The notes under the pieces are model-generated. The model was not told where the DNA came from and did not search any database. It saw only the letters and a list, made by a program, of their open reading frames with translations. Below, piece by piece: positions 1 to 7,508 of a stretch of 64,000 nt of DNA. The stretch's first letter is position 1; each line of letters starts with the position of its first letter. The translations under genes and the position numbers were made by a program. Source of the stretch: Pseudorhodoferax sp. Leaf267 (GTDB taxonomy: Bacteria > Pseudomonadota > Gammaproteobacteria > Burkholderiales > Burkholderiaceae_C); assembly GCF_001422405.1 (NCBI RefSeq), contig NZ_LMMV01000001.1:497275-561274 (forward strand), read 5' to 3'.

Positions 1-585
1 GCAGTTCACGATGACCTGGGTGCGCGGGTCGGGCGCCAGCGCACGCACGCGCAAGACCAGCTCGGCGCCGGGCACGCTGGTCGCGCCGGGGATGCTCATG
101 GTCTGGTACTCGTCGAAGCGGCGCGCGTCGACCACCACGGCGTCGGCGCCCGAGGCGATCAGGGCCTGCACCTCTTCGGCCGCCAGCGAGGGCGTGTGGC
201 GCATGTGCTCGACCAGCTCGCCGAAGGCCTTGCTCGGCACGTTCACGTCGCGGAACACCTCGCCGCCGGCGGCCTGCCAGCCGGCCAGTCCACCGGCCAG
301 CGCGAACAGGCGCGTGTAGCCCAGCGCGGCCAGCACGGCGGCCCCGCGCGGCACCAGGTCTTCGCCGTCGTGCTCGCCGTACAGCACGAGCGTGGTGTCG
401 CGGCGCGGGATGCGGCGCCAGGCGTCGAGCTCGATGCGCGACAGCGGCAGGTTGGCGGCCCATAGCGGGTGGCATTGGGCGAACGGGTCTTCTTCGCGCA
501 GGTCGAGCAGGGCGATCTCCTCGCGTGCGAGCAGGGCGCGGCGCACGGCGGCGAAGTCGAGGGTGGGAAGCGGTGGAGGGGTCAT
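1..585 (-). CDS. Rhodanese-like sulfurtransferase (3' part missing)
   Basis: Translation from the ATG at 583-585 stays open to the window edge (195 codons). Two rhodanese-type segments are visible. The first, about residues 20-110, has LLDLREEDPFAQCHP and a final GGLAGWQAAGG. Its loop reads LYGEHDGED, with no cysteine at the usual active position. The second, about residues 130-195, has VVVDARRFDEYQTMSIPGA and ends in VIVNC, where the last Cys is in the place of the persulfide-forming nucleophile. The gene therefore continues beyond the window. The tandem layout of an inactive first and active second domain suggests a thiosulfate or mercaptopyruvate-type sulfur transferase. The substrate cannot be told. 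It is divergent from the kinase gene that follows. Confidence 0.8.
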   Translation of the reverse strand, partial: MTPPPLPTLDFAAVRRALLAREEIALLDLREEDPFAQCHPLWAANLPLSRIELDAWRRIPRRDTTLVLYGEHDGEDLVPRGAAVLAALGYTRLFALAGGLAGWQAAGGEVFRDVNVPSKAFGELVEHMRHTPSLAAEEVQALIASGADAVVVDARRFDEYQTMSIPGATSVPGAELVLRVRALAPDPRTQVIVNC

Positions 586-686
586 GGCGCCAGCATACGG
601 CGCGCCGATGGCCTGGCGGGTGGCTGCAACCGCCCAAGCGTTGCCCCGGATAGCATGTCGTGGCCTCCAGCACCACACTGCCTGCC

Positions 687-1979
687 ATGACACCACACAC
701 CGACCGCAAGACCGCCCCGGCCATCGTGCTCGGCTGCATCGCCGACGACTTCACGGGTGCGACCGACCTGGCCAACAACCTGGTGCGCGCCGGCATGCGC
801 GTGGTGCAGGCCATCGGCGTGCCCGAGGGCCCGCTGGACACGCAGGCCGACGCCGTCGTCGTCGCGCTCAAGAGCCGCACCATCGCGCCGGACGAGGCCG
901 TGGCCCAGTCGCTGGCAGCGCTGCAGTGGCTCCGGGCCCAGGGTGCCCAGCAGATCTACTTCAAATACTGCTCCACCTTCGACAGCACGCCCGCGGGCAA
1001 CATCGGGCCCGTGACCGACGCGCTGATGCAGGCGCTGGAGACGCGCTTCACGATCGCCACGCCGGCCTTTCCGGACAACAAGCGCACCGTCTTCAAGGGC
1101 TACCTGTTCGCGGGCGACGTGCTGCTCAACGAGAGCGGCATGCAGGACCACCCACTCACGCCCATGACCGATCCCAATCTCGTGCGCGTGCTGCAGCCGC
1201 AGACGCGGCACAAGGTCGGTCTGGTGGACTACCAGGCCGTCGCCCAGGGGCCGGATGCGATCCGCGCGCGCTTTGCCGCATTGCAGGCACAGGGCGTGGG
1301 CATTGCGATCGTCGATGCGCTGGCCAATGCCGATCTCGTCACGCTGGGCCAGGCGCTGCAGGGCATGCCGCTCGTCACGGCGGGCTCGGGCGTGGCCATC
1401 GGGCTACCGCAGAACTTCGGCATCGCACCGGATGCGCAGGCCGCCGCCTTGCCCCCGGCCGCCGGCCTGCAGGCCGTGGTGTCGGGCAGCTGCTCGGTGG
1501 CGACCAACCGGCAGGTGGCCGAGTTCATCGCCAGCGGCCGGCCGGCGCTGGCGCTCGACCCGCTGCGCATCGCCAGCGGTGCCGATGTGGTCGGCGAGGC
1601 GCTGGCCTGGGCGGGGGGCAGGCTGGCCAGCGGCCCGGTGCTGGTCTATTCCACGGCCGAGCCTGCGGCCGTGCGCGCGATCCAGGGCCGGCTCGGCGTG
1701 GAGCAGGCCGGTGCGATGGTGGAGGACGCGATCGCCGGCATCGCGCGCGGCCTCGTGCAGGCCGGCGTGCGGCAGCTGGTCGTGGCCGGTGGCGAAACCT
1801 CCGGCGCCTGCGTGCAGGCACTCGGCATCGCGCAGATGCGCATCGGCGCGCAGATCGACCCTGGCGTGCCCTGGTGCTTCGCCACCAGCGACGTGGTGCC
1901 CGAGGGCCTGCACATCACGCTGAAGTCGGGCAACTTCGGCACGCCGGATTTCTTCACCAAGGCCTTTGCCACGCCATGA
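687..1979 (+). CDS. otnK: Four-carbon acid sugar kinase (3-oxo-tetronate kinase family)
   Basis: A 430-residue protein of the DUF1537 / four-carbon acid sugar kinase family. Such kinases phosphorylate 3-oxo-tetronates or related acids before an aldolase-type decarboxylase. The N-terminal signature CIADDFTGATDLANN lies at about residues 15-29, a central SGSCSVATNRQV segment follows, and the C-terminal nucleotide-binding motif VAGGETSGAC is present. Length fits the family (about 420-430). A GTG at 660 is in frame but would add only nine unconserved residues, so the ATG at 687 is preferred; neither has a strong Shine-Dalgarno. The stop codon overlaps the next start (ATGA), which indicates coupled translation with the class II aldolase. 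Confidence 0.85.
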   Translation: MTPHTDRKTAPAIVLGCIADDFTGATDLANNLVRAGMRVVQAIGVPEGPLDTQADAVVVALKSRTIAPDEAVAQSLAALQWLRAQGAQQIYFKYCSTFDSTPAGNIGPVTDALMQALETRFTIATPAFPDNKRTVFKGYLFAGDVLLNESGMQDHPLTPMTDPNLVRVLQPQTRHKVGLVDYQAVAQGPDAIRARFAALQAQGVGIAIVDALANADLVTLGQALQGMPLVTAGSGVAIGLPQNFGIAPDAQAAALPPAAGLQAVVSGSCSVATNRQVAEFIASGRPALALDPLRIASGADVVGEALAWAGGRLASGPVLVYSTAEPAAVRAIQGRLGVEQAGAMVEDAIAGIARGLVQAGVRQLVVAGGETSGACVQALGIAQMRIGAQIDPGVPWCFATSDVVPEGLHITLKSGNFGTPDFFTKAFATP

Positions 1980-2647
1980 GTCATGACCTGGACGACGCCA
2001 CGGCCCGCGCCGAGATCGTGCGCGTGGGGCGCAGCCTGTTCGAGCGCGGCTACGTGCACGCCACGGCCGGCAACATCAGCGTGCGCCTGGCAGACGGTTA
2101 CCTGATCACGCCGACCGATGCCTGCCTGGGCCTGCTGGACCCGCAGCGCCTGGCGCGGCTGGACGCCGAGGGCCGGCAGGTGGACGGCGACCGCGCCAGC
2201 AAGACCATCGTGCTGCACCGCCGCATCTACGAGGCCAGCGCGGCCACGCCGCAGCCGGCGCGCTGCATCATCCACACGCACAGCACGCACCTGGTCGCGT
2301 GCTCGCTGCAGCATGGCGATGCCGAGGAACTGCTGCCACCCATCACGCCGTATTTCGTGATGAAGGTCGGCCGCGTGCCGCACATCGGCTACCGCCGCCC
2401 CGGGGCGCCCGAGGCGGCCGAGGCCGTGGCCGATGCCATCGCCCGGTACGCGCACGACGGCCGCGCGATCCGCGCCGTGATGCTGGCGCGCCTGGGCCCC
2501 AACGTGTGGCACGACAGCCCGGCAGCGGCGATGGCGGTGCTCGAGGAGCTGGAGGAGACGGCCCGGCTGTGGCTGCTGGCCAAGCCGGCGCCGCTCGGGC
2601 AAGAGCAGATCGAGGAGTTGCGCCAGCAGTTCGGCGCGCGCTGGTGA
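1976..2647 (+). CDS. otnC: Class II aldolase, OtnC-like (3-oxo-tetronate 4-phosphate decarboxylase family)
   Basis: A 223-residue class II aldolase/adducin protein, translationally coupled to the kinase by a 4-base overlap. It should act on the kinase's product, giving dihydroxyacetone phosphate and CO2 if the OtnKC pathway holds. Visible family features are the phosphate-binding TAGNISVRL, the metal pair His100-Thr-His102 in HTHSTH, and the C-terminal VLEELEETARL. Two positions differ from the textbook active site. The acid/base Glu that usually follows S-K is Thr77 (SKTIVLH), and the third metal His of the NHG motif is Leu173 (ARLGPNVW). The frame is intact and the rest is well conserved, so this may be a divergent subfamily, not a broken gene. 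Confidence 0.75.
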   Translation: MSHDLDDATARAEIVRVGRSLFERGYVHATAGNISVRLADGYLITPTDACLGLLDPQRLARLDAEGRQVDGDRASKTIVLHRRIYEASAATPQPARCIIHTHSTHLVACSLQHGDAEELLPPITPYFVMKVGRVPHIGYRRPGAPEAAEAVADAIARYAHDGRAIRAVMLARLGPNVWHDSPAAAMAVLEELEETARLWLLAKPAPLGQEQIEELRQQFGARW

Positions 2648-2723
2648 GCGAGGACGTGCCGCGTGCCGCCCGCGGCGCAGGCCATCAGATCGGGTCGGCA
2701 TAAGCAAGCAAGAAAACTGTCGT

Positions 2724-2751
2724 TTGTCCGGGGCAGGCCCACCCGTACAGT
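2724..2751 (+). promoter_or_regulatory. Possible sigma70 promoter for the dioxygenase-ABC operon
   Basis: TTGTCC (2724-2729) and TACAGT (2746-2751) are separated by 16 bases, in the 143-base gap between the aldolase stop and the dioxygenase start. This is the only reasonable -35/-10 pair seen in the gap and is assigned by eye. Confidence 0.35.
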
Positions 2752-2790
2752 GCGTGGATCTGCCTCCATTGCGCCGACGGCGCCCGCCCG

Positions 2791-3699
2791 ATGTCTGCCC
2801 TTCCCGAGACCTTGCAACCCGGTGTTGCCGCCGACCCCACGCCCTCCCAAGCGTTCGACGTGCGGCGTTTCGATGCGCCCTTCGGCGCCGAGGTGGTGGG
2901 CCTGGACCTGTCCAAGCCGCTGAACGCCGCCGATTTCGCGACCATCCACCGCGCGCACCTGGCGCACCACGTGCTGGTGTTGCGCGACCAGCGCATCACG
3001 CCCGCCGAGCACGTCGCCTTCAGCCGCCGCTTCGGCCCGCTGCAGATCCATGTGCAGAAGAAATTCCAGCTCGCCGGCACGCCCGAGGTGCTGATCGTCT
3101 CCAACATCAAGGAGAACGGCGAGCCCATCGGCCTGGGCGATGCCGGCCACTATTGGCACTCGGACCTGTCGTACAAGGAAAGGCCTAGCCTGGGCTCGTT
3201 GCTGCACGCGCAGGAGCTGCCGAACGAGGGCGGCGACACCTTGTTCGCCGACCAGCATGCGGCCTACGAGGCCTTGCCGCAGAGCGTGAAGGAACGCATC
3301 GCCACGCTCAAGGCCGAGCACAGCTACCTGGCCAAGTACGAGGAGCTGCGCGCGCGCAGCCCCTGGCGCCCTGCGCTCACGCAGGCCCAGCTCGACGAGG
3401 TCAAGCCCGTCGTGCACCCGGTGGTGCGCACGCACCCCGAGACCGGCCGCAAGGCACTGTTCGTCAGCGAGCACTTCACGACGCGCATCGTGGGCGTGCC
3501 CGAGAACGAGAGCCGCGCGCTGCTGAGCCTGTTGTTCGCGGCCAGCACCAAGCCCGAGTTCCAGCTGCGCCACCGGTGGCGGCCGCACGACATCGTGTTC
3601 TGGGACAACCGCTCGGTGGTGCACCTGGCCGCCGGCACGCCGGACAGCGAACGCCGCAAGCTCTACCGCACCACGATCGAGGGCGACACGCCTTTCTGA
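2791..3699 (+). CDS. TauD/TfdA-family Fe(II)/2-oxoglutarate dioxygenase
   Basis: A 302-residue enzyme of the taurine/2,4-D dioxygenase family, which couples 2-oxoglutarate oxidation to substrate hydroxylation and often releases sulfite from organosulfonates. The facial triad is visible: His and Asp in YWHSDLSY (about residues 118-125) and the distal His in DNRSVVHLAAG (about 272-282). The 2-oxoglutarate-binding Arg is in RKLYRTTIEG. Length is normal. It is the first gene of a set with a complete SsuABC-like importer 67 bases downstream, which points to a sulfonate or similar imported substrate. Taurine itself is not proven, because substrate-pocket residues vary widely in this family. Confidence 0.88.
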   Translation: MSALPETLQPGVAADPTPSQAFDVRRFDAPFGAEVVGLDLSKPLNAADFATIHRAHLAHHVLVLRDQRITPAEHVAFSRRFGPLQIHVQKKFQLAGTPEVLIVSNIKENGEPIGLGDAGHYWHSDLSYKERPSLGSLLHAQELPNEGGDTLFADQHAAYEALPQSVKERIATLKAEHSYLAKYEELRARSPWRPALTQAQLDEVKPVVHPVVRTHPETGRKALFVSEHFTTRIVGVPENESRALLSLLFAASTKPEFQLRHRWRPHDIVFWDNRSVVHLAAGTPDSERRKLYRTTIEGDTPF

Positions 3700-3766
3700 T
3701 CCCCGCTTCTTTGCACCGTGCCCGCCATCCCGCGGGCCGGCTTCGCTCACCCTGGAGATTCCTCAC

Positions 3767-4780
3767 ATGCCACGTTTCACCCGCCGCATCGCCGTGATCG
3801 CCACCGGCATCTCGCTGCTTGCCGGCAGCCTGGCCGCCCACGCCCAAGAGGGCCGCATCCGCATCGCCGAGCAATTCGGCATCGTCTACCTGCTGCTCAA
3901 CGTGGCGCAGGAACAAAAGCTCATCGAGAAGCACGCCAAGGCGGCCGGCGTGGACGCCAAGGTCGAGTGGGTCAAGCTCTCGGGCGGCGCGGCCGTGAAC
4001 GATGCGCTGCTGTCCGGCAACATCGAGATCGCCGGTGCCGGCGTGGGCCCGCTGCTGACCATCTGGGACCGCACCAAGGGCCGCCAGAACGTGAAGGGCG
4101 TGGCCTCGCTGGGCAACTTCCCGTACTACCTCACGACCAACAACCCGAACGTGAAGACGATTGCCGACTTCACCGAGAAGGACCGCATCGCCGTGCCGGC
4201 CGTGGGCGTGTCGGTGCAGTCGCGCTACCTGCAGATGGCGTCCGCCAAGCTGTGGGGCGACAAGGAATTCAACCGCCTGGACAAGATCAGCGTGGCCGTG
4301 CCGCACCCGGACGCCACCGCCGCCATGGTCAAGGGCGGCACCGAGATCACCGGCCACTTCGGCAACCCGCCGTTCCAGGACCAGGTGCTGGCTGGCAATC
4401 CGCAGGCGCGCATCGTGCTCAAGTCCTACGACGTGATGGGCGGCCCCACCTCGGCGACCGTGCTGTACGCCACAGAGAAGTTCCGCAGCGAGAGCCCCAA
4501 GACCTACAAGGCCTTCATCGACGCGTTGAGCGAGGCCGCGCAGTTCGTCACCGCCAACCCCGAGCAGGCGGCCGACATCTACATCAAGGTGGCCAACGCG
4601 AAGATCGACCGCGACCTGCTGCTCAAGATCATCAAGAACCCCGAGGTGCAGTTCAAGACCGCGCCGCAGAACACCTACGCCATGGCCGAGTTCATGCACC
4701 GCGTGGGCGCGATCAAGAACAAGCCCGCTTCGGCGCGCGACTACTTCTTCGACGACGCGCATTCCGCGCAAGGCAACTGA
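3767..4780 (+). CDS. ABC transporter periplasmic substrate-binding protein (SsuA/TauA-like)
   Basis: A 337-residue secreted binding protein. The N-terminus has a Sec signal (RR, then a hydrophobic IAVIATGISLLAGSLA stretch) with likely cleavage after AHA near residue 26. The mature part resembles the NMT1/SsuA family that binds sulfonates, nitrate or thiamine precursors. It lies 67 bases after the dioxygenase and 2 bases before the ATPase start, so it is the capture component of this importer. The ligand cannot be read from sequence. A sulfonate is inferred from the dioxygenase neighbour. Confidence 0.87.
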   Translation: MPRFTRRIAVIATGISLLAGSLAAHAQEGRIRIAEQFGIVYLLLNVAQEQKLIEKHAKAAGVDAKVEWVKLSGGAAVNDALLSGNIEIAGAGVGPLLTIWDRTKGRQNVKGVASLGNFPYYLTTNNPNVKTIADFTEKDRIAVPAVGVSVQSRYLQMASAKLWGDKEFNRLDKISVAVPHPDATAAMVKGGTEITGHFGNPPFQDQVLAGNPQARIVLKSYDVMGGPTSATVLYATEKFRSESPKTYKAFIDALSEAAQFVTANPEQAADIYIKVANAKIDRDLLLKIIKNPEVQFKTAPQNTYAMAEFMHRVGAIKNKPASARDYFFDDAHSAQGN

Positions 4781-4782
4781 GC

Positions 4783-5643
4783 GTGGCCGAGCTGGCCATG
4801 CGCAACGGTTTGCCGGCCACGGCCCTGCGCGCACCGGGCGCCGTGGCCCAGCCGGCACGCGCCGCAGAACCCTCGCCGCTGCTGCAGGTCGACGGCGTGA
4901 GCCTGGAGTACCGCACGCCCGAGCGCGTGGTGCGCGCCACGCACCGTGTGGGCTTCGACGTGCACGCGGCCGAGCGCTTCGTGCTGCTCGGCCCCTCGGG
5001 CTGCGGCAAGTCCACGCTGCTCAAGGCCGTGGCCGGCTTCATCGCCCCGGTGGAGGGCGAGATCCGGCTGGACGGCCACCGCGTCACCGCGCCGGGGCCG
5101 GACCGCATCGTCGTCTTCCAGGAATTCGACCAGCTGCCGCCGTGGAAGACGGTGCACCAGAACGTCATGTTCCCGCTGCTGGCCTCGCGCACGCTGGGCA
5201 AGCGTGAGGCCGCCGAGCGCGCGCTGCACTACCTGGACAAGGTGGGCCTGGCCAGGTTCGCCGACGTGCATCCGCACCAGCTCTCGGGCGGCATGAAGCA
5301 GCGCGTGGCCATCGCCCGCGCGCTGGCCATGCAGCCGCGGGTGCTGCTGATGGACGAGCCCTTCGCCGCGCTGGATGCCCTCACGCGCCGCAAGATGCAG
5401 GAAGAGCTGCTGGCCCTGTGGGACGAGGTGCGCTTCACGCTGCTGTTCGTCACGCACTCGATCGAAGAGGCGCTGGTGGTGGGCAGCCGCATCGCGCTGC
5501 TGTCGCCGCACCCGGGCCGCATGCGCGCCGAGATCAACAGCCACGAGTTCGGCCTGCACAGCACGGGTGGTGCCGCGTTCCAGGCCACCGCGCAGCGCAT
5601 CCATGGCCTGCTGTTCGAACACGAAGGAGCTGTCGCTTCATGA
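4783..5643 (+). CDS. ABC transporter ATP-binding protein (SsuB/TauB-like)
   Basis: A 286-residue importer ATPase. Walker A is GPSGCGKST, the signature is LSGGMKQR and Walker B is VLLMDEPFAALD, followed by the switch His in FVTHSIEEA. The Q-loop reads VFQEFDQLPPW. The GTG at 4783 begins two bases after the binding-protein stop. An ATG at 4798 would give 281 residues and is an equally good start, since the first 25-30 residues are unconserved. The stop overlaps the permease start (ATGA), which fits coupled synthesis of the two membrane-side subunits. Confidence 0.9.
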   Translation: MAELAMRNGLPATALRAPGAVAQPARAAEPSPLLQVDGVSLEYRTPERVVRATHRVGFDVHAAERFVLLGPSGCGKSTLLKAVAGFIAPVEGEIRLDGHRVTAPGPDRIVVFQEFDQLPPWKTVHQNVMFPLLASRTLGKREAAERALHYLDKVGLARFADVHPHQLSGGMKQRVAIARALAMQPRVLLMDEPFAALDALTRRKMQEELLALWDEVRFTLLFVTHSIEEALVVGSRIALLSPHPGRMRAEINSHEFGLHSTGGAAFQATAQRIHGLLFEHEGAVAS

Positions 5644-6509
5644 GCGCGTCGCATCCCACGATCCGCCCCGAATACGAGCTGCCGCTCGAACCCTTCACGC
5701 AGGGCGCCGTCGAGCGCGCCTTGCCCTGGTCCACGCGGCTGTGGTCGCAGGGCTGGCTGCGCAAGGGCCTGATCCTCGCCGTGCTCGTGCTGCTGTGGGA
5801 AGGGCTCGCGCGCTGGCAGGACAACGACCTGCTGCTCCCCACCTTCACCGCCACGGCGCGCGCGCTGGTGGATGGCCTGCTCAGCGGCGAGCTGATCGAC
5901 AAGGTCGGCATCTCGCTGGCGGTGCTGTTGCAGGGCTATGTGGCCGGCGTGCTGCTGGCCTTCGCGCTGACCACGCTGGCCGTGTCCACGCAACTGGGCC
6001 GCGACCTGTTGTCCACGCTCACGTCCATGTTCAACCCGCTGCCGGCCATCGCGCTGCTGCCGCTGGCGCTGCTGTGGTTCGGCCTGGGCAAGGGCAGCCT
6101 GGTCTTCGTGCTGATCCATTCCGTGCTGTGGCCGCTGGCGCTGAACACCTTCGCCGGCTTCCAGGGCGTGCCCGAAACGCTGCGCATGGCCGGGCGCAAC
6201 TATGGCCTCACCGGCCTGCGCTACGTGCTGCCGATCCTGGTGCCGGCCGCGCTGCCGGCGATCCTGTCGGGCCTGAAGATCGGCTGGGCCTTCGCCTGGC
6301 GCACGCTGATCGCGGCCGAGCTGGTGTTCGGCGCCTCGTCGGGACAGGGCGGGCTGGGCTGGTACATCTTCCAGAACCGCAACGAGCTGTACACCGACCG
6401 CGTGTTCGCAGGTCTCGTGATGGTGGTCTTGATCGGGCTGGCGGTGGAGACGCTGGGCTTCGCGACGCTGGAGCGGCTGACGGTGCGGCGCTGGGGGCAG
6501 CAGCGCTGA
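5640..6509 (+). CDS. ABC transporter permease (SsuC/TauC-like)
   Basis: A 289-residue inner-membrane permease with about six hydrophobic segments, the first near residues 40-58 (LILAVLVLLWEGLA) and the last near the C-terminus (LVMVVLIGLAVETLGF). The cytoplasmic EAA-type loop that docks on the ATPase is seen as AGRNYGLTGLRYVLP. The ATG at 5640 overlaps the ATPase stop by four bases. The N-terminal extension of about 35 polar residues is a little longer than in SsuC. This is the last gene of the dioxygenase-importer operon. Confidence 0.9.
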   Translation: MSASHPTIRPEYELPLEPFTQGAVERALPWSTRLWSQGWLRKGLILAVLVLLWEGLARWQDNDLLLPTFTATARALVDGLLSGELIDKVGISLAVLLQGYVAGVLLAFALTTLAVSTQLGRDLLSTLTSMFNPLPAIALLPLALLWFGLGKGSLVFVLIHSVLWPLALNTFAGFQGVPETLRMAGRNYGLTGLRYVLPILVPAALPAILSGLKIGWAFAWRTLIAAELVFGASSGQGGLGWYIFQNRNELYTDRVFAGLVMVVLIGLAVETLGFATLERLTVRRWGQQR

Positions 6510-6583
6510 GCGCGGCCTGCGGGCCGACAGCGGCGTGCCGCTCCTGCTGGCACACTGGCACCCATTCCAACCGGAGATGCCTC

Positions 6584-7138
6584 GTGACCCTGCAGCCCTT
6601 CGTTCGCCACGCCGCCGTGCTGGCCACCCTCGTGTTCTCGCTGGCCTGCGCACACGCCGCGCTCAAGCCCGGCGACGCCGCACCCACGTTCAGCACCGAG
6701 GCCGCACGGGGCGGCAAGACCTTCAGCTTCCAGCTGGGCGATGCGCTCAAGCGCGGGCCGGTGGTGCTGTACTTCTTTCCCAAGGCCTTCACGCAGGGCT
6801 GCACCGTCGAGGCCAACCTGTTCGCCGAGGCCAGCGAGCGCTTCGCGGCGCTGGGCGCCACCGTGGTCGGCATCTCGGCCGACAACATCGACACGCTCAA
6901 GCGCTTCTCGGTCGAGGCCTGCCGCGACAAGTTCGCCGTGGCGGCCGATGCGTCGGCCAAGGTCATCAAGGCCTACGACGCCCAGTCCAGCTGGAGCGCC
7001 GACATGTCCGACCGCATCTCCTACGTGATCGGCAAGGACGGCAGAATCGCGTTCACGCACCACGGCCCGGACCCGCAGGCGCATGTGCAGAACACGCTGA
7101 AGGCGGTGGAGGCCCTGGGCGGCCCAGGCCAACGCTGA
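6584..7138 (+). CDS. Periplasmic peroxiredoxin (BCP/AhpC-TSA family)
   Basis: A 184-residue thiol peroxidase with a Sec signal peptide (hydrophobic AAVLATLVFSLACAHA, cleavage near residue 26), so it should reduce peroxides in the periplasm. The peroxidatic Cys is in FPKAFTQGCTVEA, close to the usual PKAFTPGCTxE. A second Cys in FSVEACRDKFAV is at a plausible resolving position for the BCP group. The start is the GTG at 6584, preceded at seven bases by GGAG (6573-6576). The ATG at 6577 is out of frame. It lies 74 bases after the permease and may be a separate unit. Confidence 0.85.
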   Translation: MTLQPFVRHAAVLATLVFSLACAHAALKPGDAAPTFSTEAARGGKTFSFQLGDALKRGPVVLYFFPKAFTQGCTVEANLFAEASERFAALGATVVGISADNIDTLKRFSVEACRDKFAVAADASAKVIKAYDAQSSWSADMSDRISYVIGKDGRIAFTHHGPDPQAHVQNTLKAVEALGGPGQR

Positions 7139-7247
7139 GCGCGCTGCGCGTTCCGCCTTCGTCCTTGGAGGACGGGAGCGCCTGTCCTACCCACGTCGTC
7201 TCGCGCGCGAGCACCATGGCGGTGTGTGCAACGGACAGGAGAAACCC

Positions 7248-7508
7248 ATGCAAGACACCAAGACCGGCACGCCGGCGCCCACCCCGGGCGAACCCACCAC
7301 CACGCTCCCCGAAGACCGCAAGCGCATGGCGCACGAGGAGCAGGCCCAGGGCGGCGTGCAGATCAGCTCGAGTGGCGCCGTGATGGGCCAGCCCGACGCC
7401 GAGCATGGTGCCTACGGCATGCGGCGTGACGACGCGCCAGGGGCCGAGACCGCCACCGAACGCGAGATCCGCGGGGTTGCGCCCGGCAAACCTGCCGCAC
7501 GCCCCTGA
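7248..7508 (+). CDS. Small hydrophilic protein of unknown function
   Basis: An 86-residue protein rich in Pro, Thr, Gly, Ala and Glu, without hydrophobic segments or Cys. It looks disordered and I do not recognise a domain. The ATG at 7248 is chosen because AGGAGA (7237-7242) sits five bases upstream. An in-frame upstream start at 7224 would place this site inside the gene. The stop touches the GTG start of the UvrA-like gene, so the two are probably co-transcribed. It may be one of the short stress-type proteins common in Comamonadaceae, but that is a guess. Confidence 0.65.
   Translation: MQDTKTGTPAPTPGEPTTTLPEDRKRMAHEEQAQGGVQISSSGAVMGQPDAEHGAYGMRRDDAPGAETATEREIRGVAPGKPAARP

Noticed and set aside
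1976-2647. Idea that the aldolase is a pseudogene because active-site residues differ
   Set aside because: The frame is intact, the length normal and the surrounding motifs well conserved. I also recall related proteins with the same RLGPNVW pattern, so a subfamily difference is more likely.
3718-4782. Upstream extension of the ABC ATPase frame through the binding-protein gene
   Set aside because: It overlaps the entire substrate-binding protein out of frame and contains no motifs. The GTG at 4783 fits operon spacing.
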